DNA from: Alphaproteobacteria bacterium | GTDB taxonomy: Bacteria > Pseudomonadota > Alphaproteobacteria > Micavibrionales > Micavibrionaceae | Length of the DNA stretch: 64,000 nucleotides | Direction: 5' to 3' | NCBI GenBank assembly: GCA_030424975.1 | Contig: JAUHVY010000002.1 | Location: forward strand, 558,001 to 622,000 | Shown here: piece after piece, positions 36,710 to 46,725 of the stretch | Numbering within the stretch: the stretch's first letter is position 1 | Layout: the number at the start of each line of letters is the position of its first letter | The notes under the pieces: model-generated | What the model saw: the letters and a program-made list of their open reading frames with translations, nothing else | What the model was told of the DNA's origin: nothing | The model's database searches: none | Program-made: the position numbers and the translations under genes

Positions 36710-38737
36710 TTATTCTTCAAAGGTATTGGTGTTGATGATAAATTTATGTGATGAATAAAGGTCATCATAATAGGGATCATTATAATATAAGCGCGCATTT
36801 TCACTGTCCCATAAAAACGGCGCTTGTGTGATCGGGTTATAAAGATCTGTCGGTGTCTTTTGTAAATAATCGGGAATACCCGACGGCGTGATTCTGTCAT
36901 GAAGGATGTTCACCGCAACCAATGCCATTTTGCTCTCTGCTACGATGTGATGCATATTGGCAACGAAGCTCACGCCTGTATCCAGTCCGCCATAAAGCAG
37001 GTTGTAAATGATGTTGGTCATGAAATTACCGGGTTCAATCAATATATGACGTGTAAAATTATCAAAGCGCGGCAGGGCGTTTTCACATATCGTTTTTTGA
37101 TCTTGTTTAAAAAAGATAAGCGCAGGCAACGTGGCCAGATTTTTGTTTTCGATAAAACAAGCATATAGGCGTTGTCGTTGATATTGGTTGGCGCCCAAAG
37201 CGGGTAAGATAAGCGGTTCTATGCCGCGCCAATCATCGGCGATCACATGGCTTGCGCGAAATTTATCTATACCGTGAAGGTTTAAGGCGTTTGTAATTTC
37301 GTGTTTATATGTTACGGCAAGATCAGGGGCATGGTTGAGCATGATCTCCAGCAATCTTAGTTTTGTTTTAAGCATGCCAATGTAAACGGCCTTATCAGAT
37401 ATAGGGCCGGATGCGTTGATCATTTTCCGATAGAGCACCATAAAGCGTTGCCATTCTCGGACGGCTTCTTCTTTTTTGTTCTGATCAATTAAATCAAGTA
37501 CATAGACCGAATGTATATTTGATAATGTCCAGATTGCTCTGCCGTTAATATTGGTGCTGATGCTGATGTCTGGAATAGAAAAATGTTTATATTCCGCCAT
37601 TTGTAAAAAACGATCCCACAGGATTTTGTTTTGCGGAATTAAATCCAGGATATGTGATTTGTTCGGACATGCTGACGTTTGCTCTTGCGCACGCATATCT
37701 ACCAGGCAATGCCAATCCTCTTGTTCATCCAGGCGGTTGATCTCATTTTTATCGGCCTCTTTTGGTGTGTAAAGGCTCAGCGCAATTTGCGGGATGTTTG
37801 TTTCGTGAGGCAGGTTGTTCTCCGCCTTGTAGGTCGAAAAAATACGCGCCGTGTAGATTGCTCGCTCTTTGCCATACAGGTACGCATTTTCGATATCGAC
37901 CGGTGCGTCTAACCCCGTTAATGCAAAATAGGCATTATCATCCCATTGCGTTTGTTCGCGCGCATATAAATATTGTTCGTAATCTGCGGGGGCGGATCCT
38001 TGCCGTAATATATTCACGGCGATAAGGATGAAGAATATCGCAGCGAGAATATGTATGCCGAGCCCTAAGTAATACGAGACAATATGAAGCCAACGCGTTT
38101 TTCTTTTTGATGCCTGTTGTTCAATTTTATTTTTCGTTTTATCGGTTAAATGAATGCGCAGGCCGCTGAGGCGTTCATTGATGGTAATCGGGGTATTGCT
38201 GAAATATCTGTAAACACCAAGAGCGTATGAATAGGCAATAAAGATGTACATTATATTAAAGACGCTATCCATGCTTTGTTGTGCACCCGTGATTTGCCAA
38301 TACAGCAAGCATAAGATAATAGGGAAAATGAAAACATTGCCGAGCATGAGAGTTGCTGCTTGCCTGAATGTAGGCCTTTCCCCTTTTTCATTTGTGAAAT
38401 AAAGACCTCGAAAATAACTAACGGGCGTTGTTTGATGGCGTCCGGCTATCATGCAAATACAGATCATGATATAGGGCACAATGAATGCCCATGATAATTC
38501 AATCGCGATGGCGGAAACGCATAAATGATTGGTAGTTTCGGCTATGCCGCCCATAATGTCCAAAACATCAGACGGCATTTGCATGAGCGGGTTATCGCAT
38601 TGAGCGGTGCTCAGGCCCAAGATGCCATGCTTTAAACAAAAAAAGACAGCGTATACGATGCCAAAGATGACGGCAGCTTCGCTTATGTCGAAACCGGTTT
38701 TTACTTTTTTGATGGCAGCGATTTTATTTTTCGTCAT
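36710..38737 (-). CDS. Multi-pass membrane protein with RDD-like N-terminus
   Basis: A 675-residue protein. The first 260 residues hold about six hydrophobic segments, with an arrangement (RPTFRQAATLMLGNVFIFP, later NERLSGLRI) like RDD-family membrane domains. The remaining 400 residues form a soluble, probably periplasmic, mostly helical domain that ends with a Pro/Tyr/Asp-rich stretch (PTDLYNPITQAPFLWDSEN, then YYNDPYYDD). Similar C-terminal ends occur in uncharacterised envelope proteins. Function cannot be assigned; it lies just downstream of the antiporter gene on the same strand. Confidence 0.65.
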   Translation of the reverse strand: MTKNKIAAIKKVKTGFDISEAAVIFGIVYAVFFCLKHGILGLSTAQCDNPLMQMPSDVLDIMGGIAETTNHLCVSAIAIELSWAFIVPYIMICICMIAGRHQTTPVSYFRGLYFTNEKGERPTFRQAATLMLGNVFIFPIILCLLYWQITGAQQSMDSVFNIMYIFIAYSYALGVYRYFSNTPITINERLSGLRIHLTDKTKNKIEQQASKRKTRWLHIVSYYLGLGIHILAAIFFILIAVNILRQGSAPADYEQYLYAREQTQWDDNAYFALTGLDAPVDIENAYLYGKERAIYTARIFSTYKAENNLPHETNIPQIALSLYTPKEADKNEINRLDEQEDWHCLVDMRAQEQTSACPNKSHILDLIPQNKILWDRFLQMAEYKHFSIPDISISTNINGRAIWTLSNIHSVYVLDLIDQNKKEEAVREWQRFMVLYRKMINASGPISDKAVYIGMLKTKLRLLEIMLNHAPDLAVTYKHEITNALNLHGIDKFRASHVIADDWRGIEPLILPALGANQYQRQRLYACFIENKNLATLPALIFFKQDQKTICENALPRFDNFTRHILIEPGNFMTNIIYNLLYGGLDTGVSFVANMHHIVAESKMALVAVNILHDRITPSGIPDYLQKTPTDLYNPITQAPFLWDSENARLYYNDPYYDDLYSSHKFIINTNTFEE

Positions 38738-38788
38738 GATAATAGCATAATGTGAGAGCGTAGGCTGTCACAATCTATCATTGCAACC

Positions 38789-40036
38789 TTAAGAAAGCGT
38801 TTGTTTTTCTTCGCTTTTCTCAATCAGGCCGAGCCATTTTGCCGATGCGGCAACCGTCCAGCCCTGTAGGACGAGAGAGGCCACAACAATGATAAAGACA
38901 ATATTGAAGAAATCCGTTTCAATCGGGCCGGGCGTAATAACGGGAAAGATTGCCAAAAAGATCGGAACCGCGCCGCGAAGCCCAACCCAGCTGAGATATG
39001 TCGTTTCCTTGATTGAAAACTTCGCAGGCAGAGCGCAAAGAAAAACGGCAATCGGTCGTGCCACAAACATGAGGAAAAAAGCAATTAGAAGCGCGGGAAT
39101 GAGTATGACTTCGAGGTCGCCGGGTGTGACCAGTAAACCAAGCATGGAAAACAGGACAATCTGGCTGAGCCATTGCATGGCTTCGCTGAAGTTTAGGATC
39201 CGTTCAATCGGTTTCTTCAGTTTATCTGCGATAATTAAACCGCAAAGATAAATGGCCAAGAATCCGCTTCCGCCGAGCATAGAGGTTGCCGCGAAAATAG
39301 CCATCGCACCTGCCATCGCCATGGGCGGTAAAAGACCGATCGGTAATTGAATGCGATCCATTATTTTCGTCAGGCCAAGCCCGCCTATGACACCAAAGGC
39401 CAAGCCTAGACCGATTTGTTGGAAAAAAATCGGCAGGAATTTTAATGCGTTTTCGGGCGTCATCTCCAAGCCTTGATTAACCATGGATGTAAGGGCAATC
39501 GTTAAGAAAATAGCCATTGGGTCGTTAATCCCTGATTCAAGAACCAACGCATTGGACAGGCGTTTGGGTAACTTTATCTGACTTTGTTGGATGAGCAGGA
39601 ACGTCGCAGCAGCATCTGTAGATGCGACAACGGCGCCTAATAACAGTCCGTGTTCGATTGGAATATTTAATATATAAGATGAGGCAGCTCCGACAAGCCC
39701 CGCCGTTACTAAAACACCGACAGACGCCAAGAAAATCGAAACACTGCGTACGCCTTTTAATGATTTTAAATTTGTTTCTAACCCACCGGCAAACAATATA
39801 ATTGCCAAGGCAATACTGCCGATTGAATAGGCCATGGAAAAATTATCAAATTGAATATTTCCGGGGCCGTCCTCGCCCATCATCATTCCACCCAACAAAA
39901 TAATGAGCAGGATCGGTGCGCCCAATCGTTTAGAGAGCGGCACGAGCATAAAGCCAAAAAAGATGACTGTGCTGATGAATAAAATAATGGCGTCTATTAT
40001 GTTTCTCCCTTGAAAAATCAGGTGCAGGATAATCAA
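38789..40036 (-). CDS. NhaP2-like potassium/proton antiporter (short form)
   Basis: CPA1-type cation/proton antiporter of about 400 residues with 12-13 hydrophobic segments, the ASTDAAATF and ESGINDP motifs (ND pair is the ion site) and SWVGLRGAVPIFLA. NhaP2/CvrA proteins usually continue with a TrkA-C domain of about 180 residues; it is absent. The start is unclear. The longest frame opens with TTG at 40036, but a perfect AAGGGAGA site (40004-40011) points to an ATA codon at 39995-39997, exactly where E. coli CvrA begins (before Asp-Ala). Confidence 0.85.
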   Translation of the reverse strand: MIILHLIFQGRNIIDAIILFISTVIFFGFMLVPLSKRLGAPILLIILLGGMMMGEDGPGNIQFDNFSMAYSIGSIALAIILFAGGLETNLKSLKGVRSVSIFLASVGVLVTAGLVGAASSYILNIPIEHGLLLGAVVASTDAAATFLLIQQSQIKLPKRLSNALVLESGINDPMAIFLTIALTSMVNQGLEMTPENALKFLPIFFQQIGLGLAFGVIGGLGLTKIMDRIQLPIGLLPPMAMAGAMAIFAATSMLGGSGFLAIYLCGLIIADKLKKPIERILNFSEAMQWLSQIVLFSMLGLLVTPGDLEVILIPALLIAFFLMFVARPIAVFLCALPAKFSIKETTYLSWVGLRGAVPIFLAIFPVITPGPIETDFFNIVFIIVVASLVLQGWTVAASAKWLGLIEKSEEKQTLS

Positions 40037-40190
40037 AAAGCATAAAAAGGTGTAGCGAAAACTTCGTGTTTAAGGGCGCGGGAGAGAAGATTTTATTAGA
40101 TGCAGTATTTAAATTGGACTTAATCGTTTATTACAGGCTACAATGAGCCTAATAAATATTATCCTGTAATAAAAATAATGGGGAAATGTC

Positions 40191-40898
40191 GTGGGTGACA
40201 GTGTTCATTTAAGGAATATTCACAACAACGAAGAGATGATCATTGAAATTGATCAGTCTCAACCCAGTGGTTATGCCGCGAAACTCTTCAAGCCGCCCGG
40301 ATCAACGGCGGAGGGCACGCCATTCCAGGATTTAGGCGATCAGTTTGATGAATTTACCCGCGATTGGCGCAGGGATGAACAAGTGCCCGCCGATCATACC
40401 TATGGTGAACGCTCGTTTGATCTTGATTATGATAATGACGGCGACGGCGACATGCATATGGGTTTGGTTGATAATTTATTCACCATCAAAGACATGCTAA
40501 ATGCCGAGCTGGCATCACAAGACAAAGCGCTGGTTGAGCGATTTGACCTGATCTCGGGCTATCGCCATCCTGATACGGCAAAGCTTTTGAATTCTACGGT
40601 TAGTTTATCGCAACATAATCTGGGCATGGCATTGGATATTCGCCCGATTGACACAAACGGCGAAGTGATCCCCACGCGTGAGGTCACGCAAACTATCTGG
40701 CAGGGCGTGCCGGGTGTGCGCGGCCTTGGCAATTATGATGTTGATGTGAACACGCATGTTGATGTGCGTCCGCTTGCGGCGGGGCGTGATAATCCTGCAT
40801 TTTGGGATGATGATGGCCACGGCAAGATCGGATCAAATTCCGAGGGGCCGGATTGGTCACCTTCCGGTGCGCCTGCACCACGTAGCCCCGGTGGTTAG
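40191..40898 (+). CDS. M15-type peptidase-like protein
   Basis: A 235-residue protein starting at GTG (GGGGAAA upstream; nearby ATGs are out of frame). Residues 121-190 fit the M15/DUF882 metallopeptidase fold: ISGYRHPDTA, then SLSQHNLGMALDIRP with zinc ligands His142 and Asp149, and a later His189 in THVDV. Members cleave D-amino-acid-containing peptidoglycan crosslinks. An EF-hand-like DYDNDGDGD lies at 80-88. There is no signal peptide, so it would need a dedicated export route or act from inside, unlike housekeeping enzymes. The tail is Gly/Pro/Ser-rich. Confidence 0.7.
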   Translation: MGDSVHLRNIHNNEEMIIEIDQSQPSGYAAKLFKPPGSTAEGTPFQDLGDQFDEFTRDWRRDEQVPADHTYGERSFDLDYDNDGDGDMHMGLVDNLFTIKDMLNAELASQDKALVERFDLISGYRHPDTAKLLNSTVSLSQHNLGMALDIRPIDTNGEVIPTREVTQTIWQGVPGVRGLGNYDVDVNTHVDVRPLAAGRDNPAFWDDDGHGKIGSNSEGPDWSPSGAPAPRSPGG

Positions 40899-40955
40899 TG
40901 CTTGTCATTTTGTTGAATTGAAACATGTCTGAAAACTCTATCGAAGTGGGCATGT

Positions 40956-41339
40956 CTATTTTAAGTTCGTGATTAACTTATCAAAGGGTAAGTCATGTTT
41001 TTGAGAGATATGTTCTAATGCCTTTAACGTGGCATCAAAGAAAACTTTCTCTAACAAAGTTGGATCTGGCGGCAGATTATTGACATCAAACTCAATGGAA
41101 ACTGGAAGTTCACTATAGCGTTTATTGAATCTACCATATTCGGGATTCGAGCATGTATCCTGCGTACCGTATCTATGGATTAAATGTATGGTATTAAACT
41201 TAGCATTATCAACAAAACCAATATCCTGTAATATAGGCTCTAATTTATTACAGATTGCAAGCATCATAGGGCCTGTGGCTTCAATATCGTTTTTAACTAA
41301 ATCAACCGCACCAATTAATAAAATTCGTTTATTCTCCAT
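40956..41339 (-). CDS. Imm39-like immunity protein
   Basis: A 127-residue soluble protein. The overall pattern (RILLIGAVDLVKNDIEATG, a middle RYGTQ, then FNKRYSELPVSIEFDVNNL and a C-terminal helix FFDATLKALEHIS) agrees with my recollection of the Imm39 family, immunity proteins for polymorphic toxins. No cognate toxin is adjacent on the same strand; the convergent neighbour is the M15-like peptidase. It could be an orphan immunity gene protecting against neighbours' toxins. Confidence 0.55.
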   Translation of the reverse strand: MENKRILLIGAVDLVKNDIEATGPMMLAICNKLEPILQDIGFVDNAKFNTIHLIHRYGTQDTCSNPEYGRFNKRYSELPVSIEFDVNNLPPDPTLLEKVFFDATLKALEHISQKHDLPFDKLITNLK

Positions 41340-41400
41340 TGTTATCTCTCTCCTTTGTCGCCGGATAAATCAGTCTTCCTTCGCATTCTCGATAGCGTAT

Positions 41401-41796
41401 TTAACTCACCGCGCCGCCGACATAAAACCATCGTGATTTGATGCGGACGAATTCTGATACCTCATGCATGGATTCTAAATCATCTTGATCGGGGGCGGGT
41501 TTGAACCACGCCTTAAATTCGACCGTGCCGCTATCCCCTTTTTGAGAGGATGCAATCACTTCCAGCTTTTGCCAGTCGACGCTTTTTTGTGACAGGTCGG
41601 CCACCGTTAAACCGATGGCCGTAGCAGGCAGCCATGTCGATAATAAATATTCCCCATACCCGCCAAGCGCATAGGCGCAATAGCGCGAGCGCATTAATTG
41701 CTCGGGCGTTTTGGGGTGTGCCTTTCCCGATAAAAACGGCACGCAACATTTTTCAAACGGCTTTGTTTTGCCGCATATACAGCCTGTCATGGTCAT
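41401..41796 (-). CDS. YchJ-family (UPF0225) protein with SEC-C zinc motif
   Basis: A 131-residue protein. The N-terminus has the SEC-C type metal-binding motif CICGKTKPFEKCC, followed by the family signature LMRSRYCAYALG and STW, and ends in an NTF2-like beta region (EVSEFVRIKSRWFYVGG). YchJ proteins are widespread and of unknown function. Length and motif order are normal. Confidence 0.88.
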   Translation of the reverse strand: MTMTGCICGKTKPFEKCCVPFLSGKAHPKTPEQLMRSRYCAYALGGYGEYLLSTWLPATAIGLTVADLSQKSVDWQKLEVIASSQKGDSGTVEFKAWFKPAPDQDDLESMHEVSEFVRIKSRWFYVGGAVS

Positions 41797-41826
41797 AAAA
41801 TACTTTTTGTTGTTATCTATCGAAAT

Positions 41827-42264
41827 TTAATCAATATGTACCCAGCCAATATGGCTTCTGATAGCGTTTGTTTCAATCTCAGTCCATGTCTTTCTCTTCG
41901 CAGACCAAACAGCAATGCTGATACGTCCACTATCATTATGCTTTGTTATAACGGAAATATAGCCGTTGGTCGCTATGGGAGTGGTACGGAATTTATATTT
42001 TCCGATAATTTCATTATTATACCTGATGGTATCTGCAGCGTTCGGTTTAGATTTGGAGAAAAAATCAGTGTCAAACCCAAAGCCGAGCGGTCGCCAGTTT
42101 TGATCTGTTAGTACCTCTTTTTGTCCGCTATTTACATTTATTTTTATAAATTTTTCAGGTTCCTGTTGTGTTAATATCGTTTCATTATCCAGCCAAGATA
42201 CAGGAATGATGGGATCAACGCCTGAAAGGAGATGTCGCGGTTGCAACACCAAATTTTCAGCCAT
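41827..42264 (-). pseudogene. C-terminal part of a propeller-like secreted protein, split by a stop codon
   Basis: 145 residues in the same frame as the upstream part, separated from it only by TAA (42268-42270) and one AAA codon. It contains propeller-like blades (DPIIPVSWLDNETILTQ, WRPLGFGFDTDF) and lacks its own signal peptide or a good ribosome-binding site, so it looks like the detached end of one protein rather than a separate gene. Readthrough or a sequencing error are alternatives. Confidence 0.6.
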
Positions 42265-42267
42265 TTT

Positions 42268-42912
42268 TTAGGTCGTTTGGTTCTCTATATTAACAACTTC
42301 AATATCCCAAAATGAGTTGTCATTGTCATGGTTAAAAATTGTTTTAAGGAGCTTTTGACTGGAAATTGCTACTTTTTGTCCGTCGGGAGAATAGACCCCA
42401 TTTTTTACAAAGTAGTATCGGGGGTCAAGGCTCGCGCCGTACTCTTTTGTATCTAAATTAAAAACATATGTTACGGGGAAATATGCCTTCGGGTCATGTC
42501 CTGAATATAACACCTTGTTTCCATATATTCCTAAAAAATCACCAACGTAGTAGGTTGTATTTTCTTGTACGTAGCTGATATGCGGGTATAGATACCCGTT
42601 ATGGATAAATTCTTCATTCTCAAGATCGAAAATATATTGGTCGCTTGTTAAATATCTGTTTTTGAGAATTATATGTTGAGAATATAATCCAAAGGGGGGT
42701 GGTGTGTAATCGATATTAAATTGGGTAAGATTTTTTTCTTTTATGTAATTTCCTTCTTTATCAAAAATATAAGCTGTCAGAGTTCCTTTCGTACAGTCGC
42801 TTTCTGCATGATGAATGTAATGGCTAACAAGCAGGTAATCATCTGCTTTTGCAATGCCGTGAATGGCGCAGACAAAAGATAAAATGAATATGGTGAGGCT
42901 TTTTAATCTCAA
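42268..42912 (-). pseudogene. N-terminal part of a propeller-like secreted protein
   Basis: 214 residues with a signal peptide (MRLKSLTIFILSFVCAIHG, cleavage around AKA) followed by beta-strand repeats typical of propeller proteins (for example QYIFDLENEEFIHNGYLYPH, YVFNLDTKEYGASLDP, VYSPDGQKVAISS). It stops at TAA 42268-42270 while the frame continues with clearly related sequence to 41827. The intact product would be about 360 residues. Function unknown. Confidence 0.6.
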
Positions 42913-43103
42913 ATTATCGCTCTTTGTTTTTTTAAGGTCATGATAATCATAGCATCATTTATATGGGGTGATAAGCGTGCGTTACCGCATCAGTTGCGCA
43001 GGGAATGAACGCGAAAAAATGAAATAAAATGCCTAAATTAGCAATATACCCAAAAAATTAAGTAATACGTTATATTATACTTGCGTAATATATGTGGAGG
43101 AAG

Positions 43104-43121
43104 TCCAGTATTTATACTGGA
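43104..43121 (+). promoter_or_regulatory. Inverted repeat upstream of the chemoreceptor gene
   Basis: TCCAGTA (43104-43110) and TACTGGA (43115-43121) around TTTA, about 70 bases before the start codon. It could be an operator or an mRNA hairpin. The rest of the 276-base gap is AT-rich without genes. Confidence 0.35.
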
Positions 43122-43188
43122 ACTCTTTGCCAAATAGAGTAAACTGCATATGGTGTATATTAAAAACTTCAAATAGGTCTATGATTTT

Positions 43189-44910
43189 ATGAACATTTTT
43201 CGCGATATGAAACTGGTATATAAACTGAATTTCATTGTTTTGATGGTAATTTTAATTATTTGTGCCTCTATTGGCCTGAATGTTTTCAAGACCATTACGC
43301 ATAGCCTTGAAGATGACACAATTAATAATCAAAACAGAAATATTATTTTGGCTGCGTCTATCTTAGAACGAGATGTGGACGGTTTTTCAGTAGAGAATAA
43401 AGGGATCTCAGGAAAGATGCGTTTTTATCTGGATGGCAGTCCTGATTTTTCTAATCATGATATTATTGATGATATCGGTACGATTACCGGACAAACCGCA
43501 ACAGTTTTTATTTGGGATGATGAAACGGAAGATTTCTGGAGAAAAACGACAAATATTATCAAAGATGATAATCAACGCGCCGTCGGTACGCCATTGGGTA
43601 AAAAAGGAGCTGTTTATCCATATATTATAAATGGTGAAAAGTTTACCGGTGAAGCGGCTATTCTGGGTAAGGATTATTTCACGCGATATGATCCGATTTT
43701 TCAAAAAGGTACAGATAAGGTGATCGGGATTTTGTATGTCGGTCTTGAAAAGTCTGTGTTTATTCAAAGAGAACAAAAAATCCTGAATACATTATTTATT
43801 ACGGGCATAACGACCACCTTCATTATCATGATTTTGGCAACATTGATTCTTCAATGGTTGATTTCAAGGCCTATATCTAAAATTGTGGCACAAATGAATG
43901 CGCTCGCAAATGGTGATAAGAATTTTGAACAAGAGCCGCTGGCCAGAAAAGATGAAATCGGTCAAATGGCAGAAGCATTAAATATTTTTAGAAAAAATGC
44001 ATTAGAAGTTGATGAGCTACAAGAAAAACAAAAACAAGCAGAACAGGAAAATATTCTTGAGAAAAAGAGGATGATGGAACAGCTTGCGAAAGACTTTGAT
44101 ACTAAAGTTGGCGGCTTAATTATCTCATTATCAGGGACATCTAATCAGCTTAACGGTACGGCCGAAAATATGAAGCGCATTTCTGAAAAAACGCAGAGTT
44201 CAAGTGTTAATGTTGCGAATTCATCTAACGAAGCCAGCATGAATGTTAATACTGTAGCTTCAGCAATGGAAGAAATGTCAGCGACCTCAAGCGAAATTGC
44301 TACGCAAATGATGGGTGTGAAGCGAAAATCTGATGATACGGCTACTAATGCAAAAACTGCGAATGAGATCGTCAGCAATTTAAATATACTGGCTGAAAAT
44401 ATCGGTGAGGTTGTTGATTCTATTAAAGGAGTAGCGGAACAGACAAACCTTCTTGCACTAAACGCAACAATTGAAGCTGCTCGCGCAGGAGAGGCCGGTA
44501 AAGGATTTTCCGTAGTAGCAGATGAAGTTAAAAAGCTTGCGACTGAAACGGCACTGAAAACTGAGGAAATCAGCAGTCGTATCTCTGAGGTACAGAACGC
44601 AACAGAGGCATCTGTCCAGGCAATGCAAAAAATCATCGATAGTATCTCGGAAATCGACGTATCAATAGCAACAATATCGTCCGCGGTAGAAGAGCAAAAT
44701 GCAACGACCAATGAAATCGTCAGAAGCGTTTCAGAAGCATCGCAGGGCGTAACACAGGTTTCACAAATTATCGTTGATGTCCAAACAGATGCGCACGAGG
44801 CCGGAGATACGGCACATAGCATATTAGATTCGGCAAAAGAAATGGCAAGCGTTTCAAATGATTTAAAACTGGCTGTTGATGACTTCCTTACTCATATTAA
44901 AGAAGCATAA
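43189..44910 (+). CDS. Methyl-accepting chemotaxis protein with periplasmic Cache domain
   Basis: A 573-residue transmembrane chemoreceptor. Seen: membrane helix one (about 11-31), a periplasmic Cache-type sensor (about 40-190, with [24 protein letters not shown] and [17 protein letters not shown] as in single-Cache receptors), membrane helix two (about 200-220), HAMP ([19 protein letters not shown]...), a coiled-coil and the signalling domain with the conserved hairpin tip [18 protein letters not shown]. It senses an unknown small ligand and signals to CheA/CheW, which are not in the window. Confidence 0.95.
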   Translation: MNIFRDMKLVYKLNFIVLMVILIICASIGLNVFKTITHSLEDDTINNQNRNIILAASILERDVDGFSVENKGISGKMRFYLDGSPDFSNHDIIDDIGTITGQTATVFIWDDETEDFWRKTTNIIKDDNQRAVGTPLGKKGAVYPYIINGEKFTGEAAILGKDYFTRYDPIFQKGTDKVIGILYVGLEKSVFIQREQKILNTLFITGITTTFIIMILATLILQWLISRPISKIVAQMNALANGDKNFEQEPLARKDEIGQMAEALNIFRKNALEVDELQEKQKQAEQENILEKKRMMEQLAKDFDTKVGGLIISLSGTSNQLNGTAENMKRISEKTQSSSVNVANSSNEASMNVNTVASAMEEMSATSSEIATQMMGVKRKSDDTATNAKTANEIVSNLNILAENIGEVVDSIKGVAEQTNLLALNATIEAARAGEAGKGFSVVADEVKKLATETALKTEEISSRISEVQNATEASVQAMQKIIDSISEIDVSIATISSAVEEQNATTNEIVRSVSEASQGVTQVSQIIVDVQTDAHEAGDTAHSILDSAKEMASVSNDLKLAVDDFLTHIKEA

Positions 44911-44937
44911 GCCTAGAAACTGATTAATCAAAATCAT

Positions 44938-46038
44938 TTAAAGTGGGGCGGTGTGAAACAGCGTTACGCGCAAGCCCCCGTGTTGAACAGGCGCGCCTGT
45001 GGGTAAAAAGGGCAAGCCCGTGGCCTGCGCCAGTGTGGCATCCGTGGTAATAATGCCGACGCGCCAGCCCGAAAAGCGAGTGCGTAAAACCGTTCCCAAG
45101 CTCTGATAAAGCGGTGTTAATTTCTTTGTTTCACTTATGCGCGTACCATAGGGCGGATTGATAATCACAAGCCCCTTAGGGCCCGTTGGCGGGTGAATAT
45201 CGCTAATGGGGGTTTGTGTGAATTCTGTGCGATTATCGACACCTGCGCGCGCTGCGTTTTCCGCGCTCATGGCGATGGCGCCGCTGTCTCTGTCACTGCC
45301 GTAGCAACGAATATCGGTGTTGGCTTGGCGCTCTACGCTACGCATTTTCTTCCATTCTGCGTGGTCAAAGGTCGCCAGTTTTTCAAAGGCAAAATGACGG
45401 GCGCGCCCCGGGTTTAATCGCGCGGCAATTTCTGAGGCCTCAATGACAAACGTGCCCGATCCGCACATCGGGTCATAGACGGGCTCATTGCCGTTATATC
45501 CGCATGCGTGCAGAAAAAGTGCCGCCATGTTCTCTCGCATCGGCGCTTTGTTAACACGCGCTTTAAACCCGCGTTTATGTAATAAATCGCCCGATGTATC
45601 GACACTGATTGTGCAGATATCACGTTCGATTCGCGCCATGACGGTTATCGGCGCGTCCGCAGATGTCGGTGCGTTTATTGTGCCTGTAATGGCATTTGTA
45701 ATGCGTTCGGCCGCGGCATCGGAATGATAAATTTTTGATTTTGAACACGATGCAGTAACACGAAACGGCGTGTCAGGGTGAAGGGTTTCGCTCCACGGGA
45801 TGTCCCGTGCGCGCTGCTCGAGCTGTGAGAGGTTGGATGCGCGGAAACTATCGATGCGCGCCAAGATACGCGAAGCCCCGCGCACCCATAAATTTGCGCG
45901 CCATACTTCGGGCCAACCGCCTTTGATTGTGACGCCGCCTTTGACTTCTTTTGCCTGTTTGAACCCTTTGCTACGGACTTCGTCATATAGCATGTTTTCC
46001 AAACCCGGTGCGGTGGCAAGAAATATTTCAAAATTCAT
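44938..46038 (-). CDS. rlmL: THUMP-domain SAM-dependent rRNA methyltransferase (RlmL type)
   Basis: A 366-residue class I RNA methyltransferase. Seen: FLATAPGLENMLYDEV at the N-terminus, the THUMP RNA-binding domain (about 40-155), the SAM-binding DPMCGSGTFVIEA and the catalytic IINPPYGTRI that marks N2-guanine methyltransferases. It corresponds to the N-terminal module of E. coli RlmL, which methylates G2445 of 23S rRNA; the fused RlmK module is absent, as in many Alphaproteobacteria. The exact target guanine is inferred. Confidence 0.87.
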   Translation of the reverse strand: MNFEIFLATAPGLENMLYDEVRSKGFKQAKEVKGGVTIKGGWPEVWRANLWVRGASRILARIDSFRASNLSQLEQRARDIPWSETLHPDTPFRVTASCSKSKIYHSDAAAERITNAITGTINAPTSADAPITVMARIERDICTISVDTSGDLLHKRGFKARVNKAPMRENMAALFLHACGYNGNEPVYDPMCGSGTFVIEASEIAARLNPGRARHFAFEKLATFDHAEWKKMRSVERQANTDIRCYGSDRDSGAIAMSAENAARAGVDNRTEFTQTPISDIHPPTGPKGLVIINPPYGTRISETKKLTPLYQSLGTVLRTRFSGWRVGIITTDATLAQATGLPFLPTGAPVQHGGLRVTLFHTAPL

Positions 46039-46069
46039 TTTTATTGGGCTCTTTGTTTAAAATGCAGTA

Positions 46070-46696
46070 TCAGTTCGTTCTGTCAGGCACTGTCTTTCTG
46101 AGGTAGTATACATCTGCAATCTCTCTGATAAAGGGTACGTTTTCATCGGGATTATCGGGGTTATAAGCCACGGTGGCAAGATCACCCTTTTTTTCGCTCT
46201 TTATTAAAGTAGGTGAACTATGTCTTTCCAGGCATGATATTCGTGAAACGCCATCGACTTCAAAAAGAACCTTTATCCCGAATTTTCTGGGGCTGTATGG
46301 GCCACCACCAACACCAAAATATTCACATTTCCCCAAGGTGAATTTACCGTAATTATATAACCTTACATATATTCCTAACTCTTGGTGCACTGCATGGCCA
46401 AAAGACAATATTAAGCTGGGCCATGCGAGCGCGACAATAAATATATAATCAAGCCTCTTAAGGGGCGTGAGAGTGATTAATACACACAAACAAAATATGA
46501 GAAAAAAATTTGCATTAATAAAATTGATGAGTCTGTCTAAGCTTTCTTGTTTTAAATCATCTTGCTTTTGCAAATCTTCGATGATGGCATGCAGCTCTCG
46601 CGTAAAGAACATCTCTGCTATGCTTATGCGCAATCCCTTGGTTTTTAATTTTTTTATAATGTTCATCACTGTGCTTTTGACTTTAATATAGAGCAT
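46070..46696 (-). CDS. Membrane protein with DUF3592-like C-terminal domain
   Basis: About 208 residues (or 198 from the ATG at 46666). A basic N-terminal helix region is followed by two adjacent membrane helices (about 65-100) and a C-terminal soluble beta domain ending with the pattern KKGDLATVAYNPDNPDENV, which resembles DUF3592-type proteins. Both possible starts have weak ribosome-binding sites. Function unknown. Confidence 0.55.
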   Translation of the reverse strand: MLYIKVKSTVMNIIKKLKTKGLRISIAEMFFTRELHAIIEDLQKQDDLKQESLDRLINFINANFFLIFCLCVLITLTPLKRLDYIFIVALAWPSLILSFGHAVHQELGIYVRLYNYGKFTLGKCEYFGVGGGPYSPRKFGIKVLFEVDGVSRISCLERHSSPTLIKSEKKGDLATVAYNPDNPDENVPFIREIADVYYLRKTVPDRTN

Positions 46697-46725
46697 CTCT
46701 GATGGAAATGCAGCTTATTTGCACC

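Noticed and set aside
44145-44822. Long minus-strand frame within the chemoreceptor gene
   Set aside because: It lies entirely inside the signalling domain of a clear chemotaxis protein and has a Ser/Ala-rich shadow composition.
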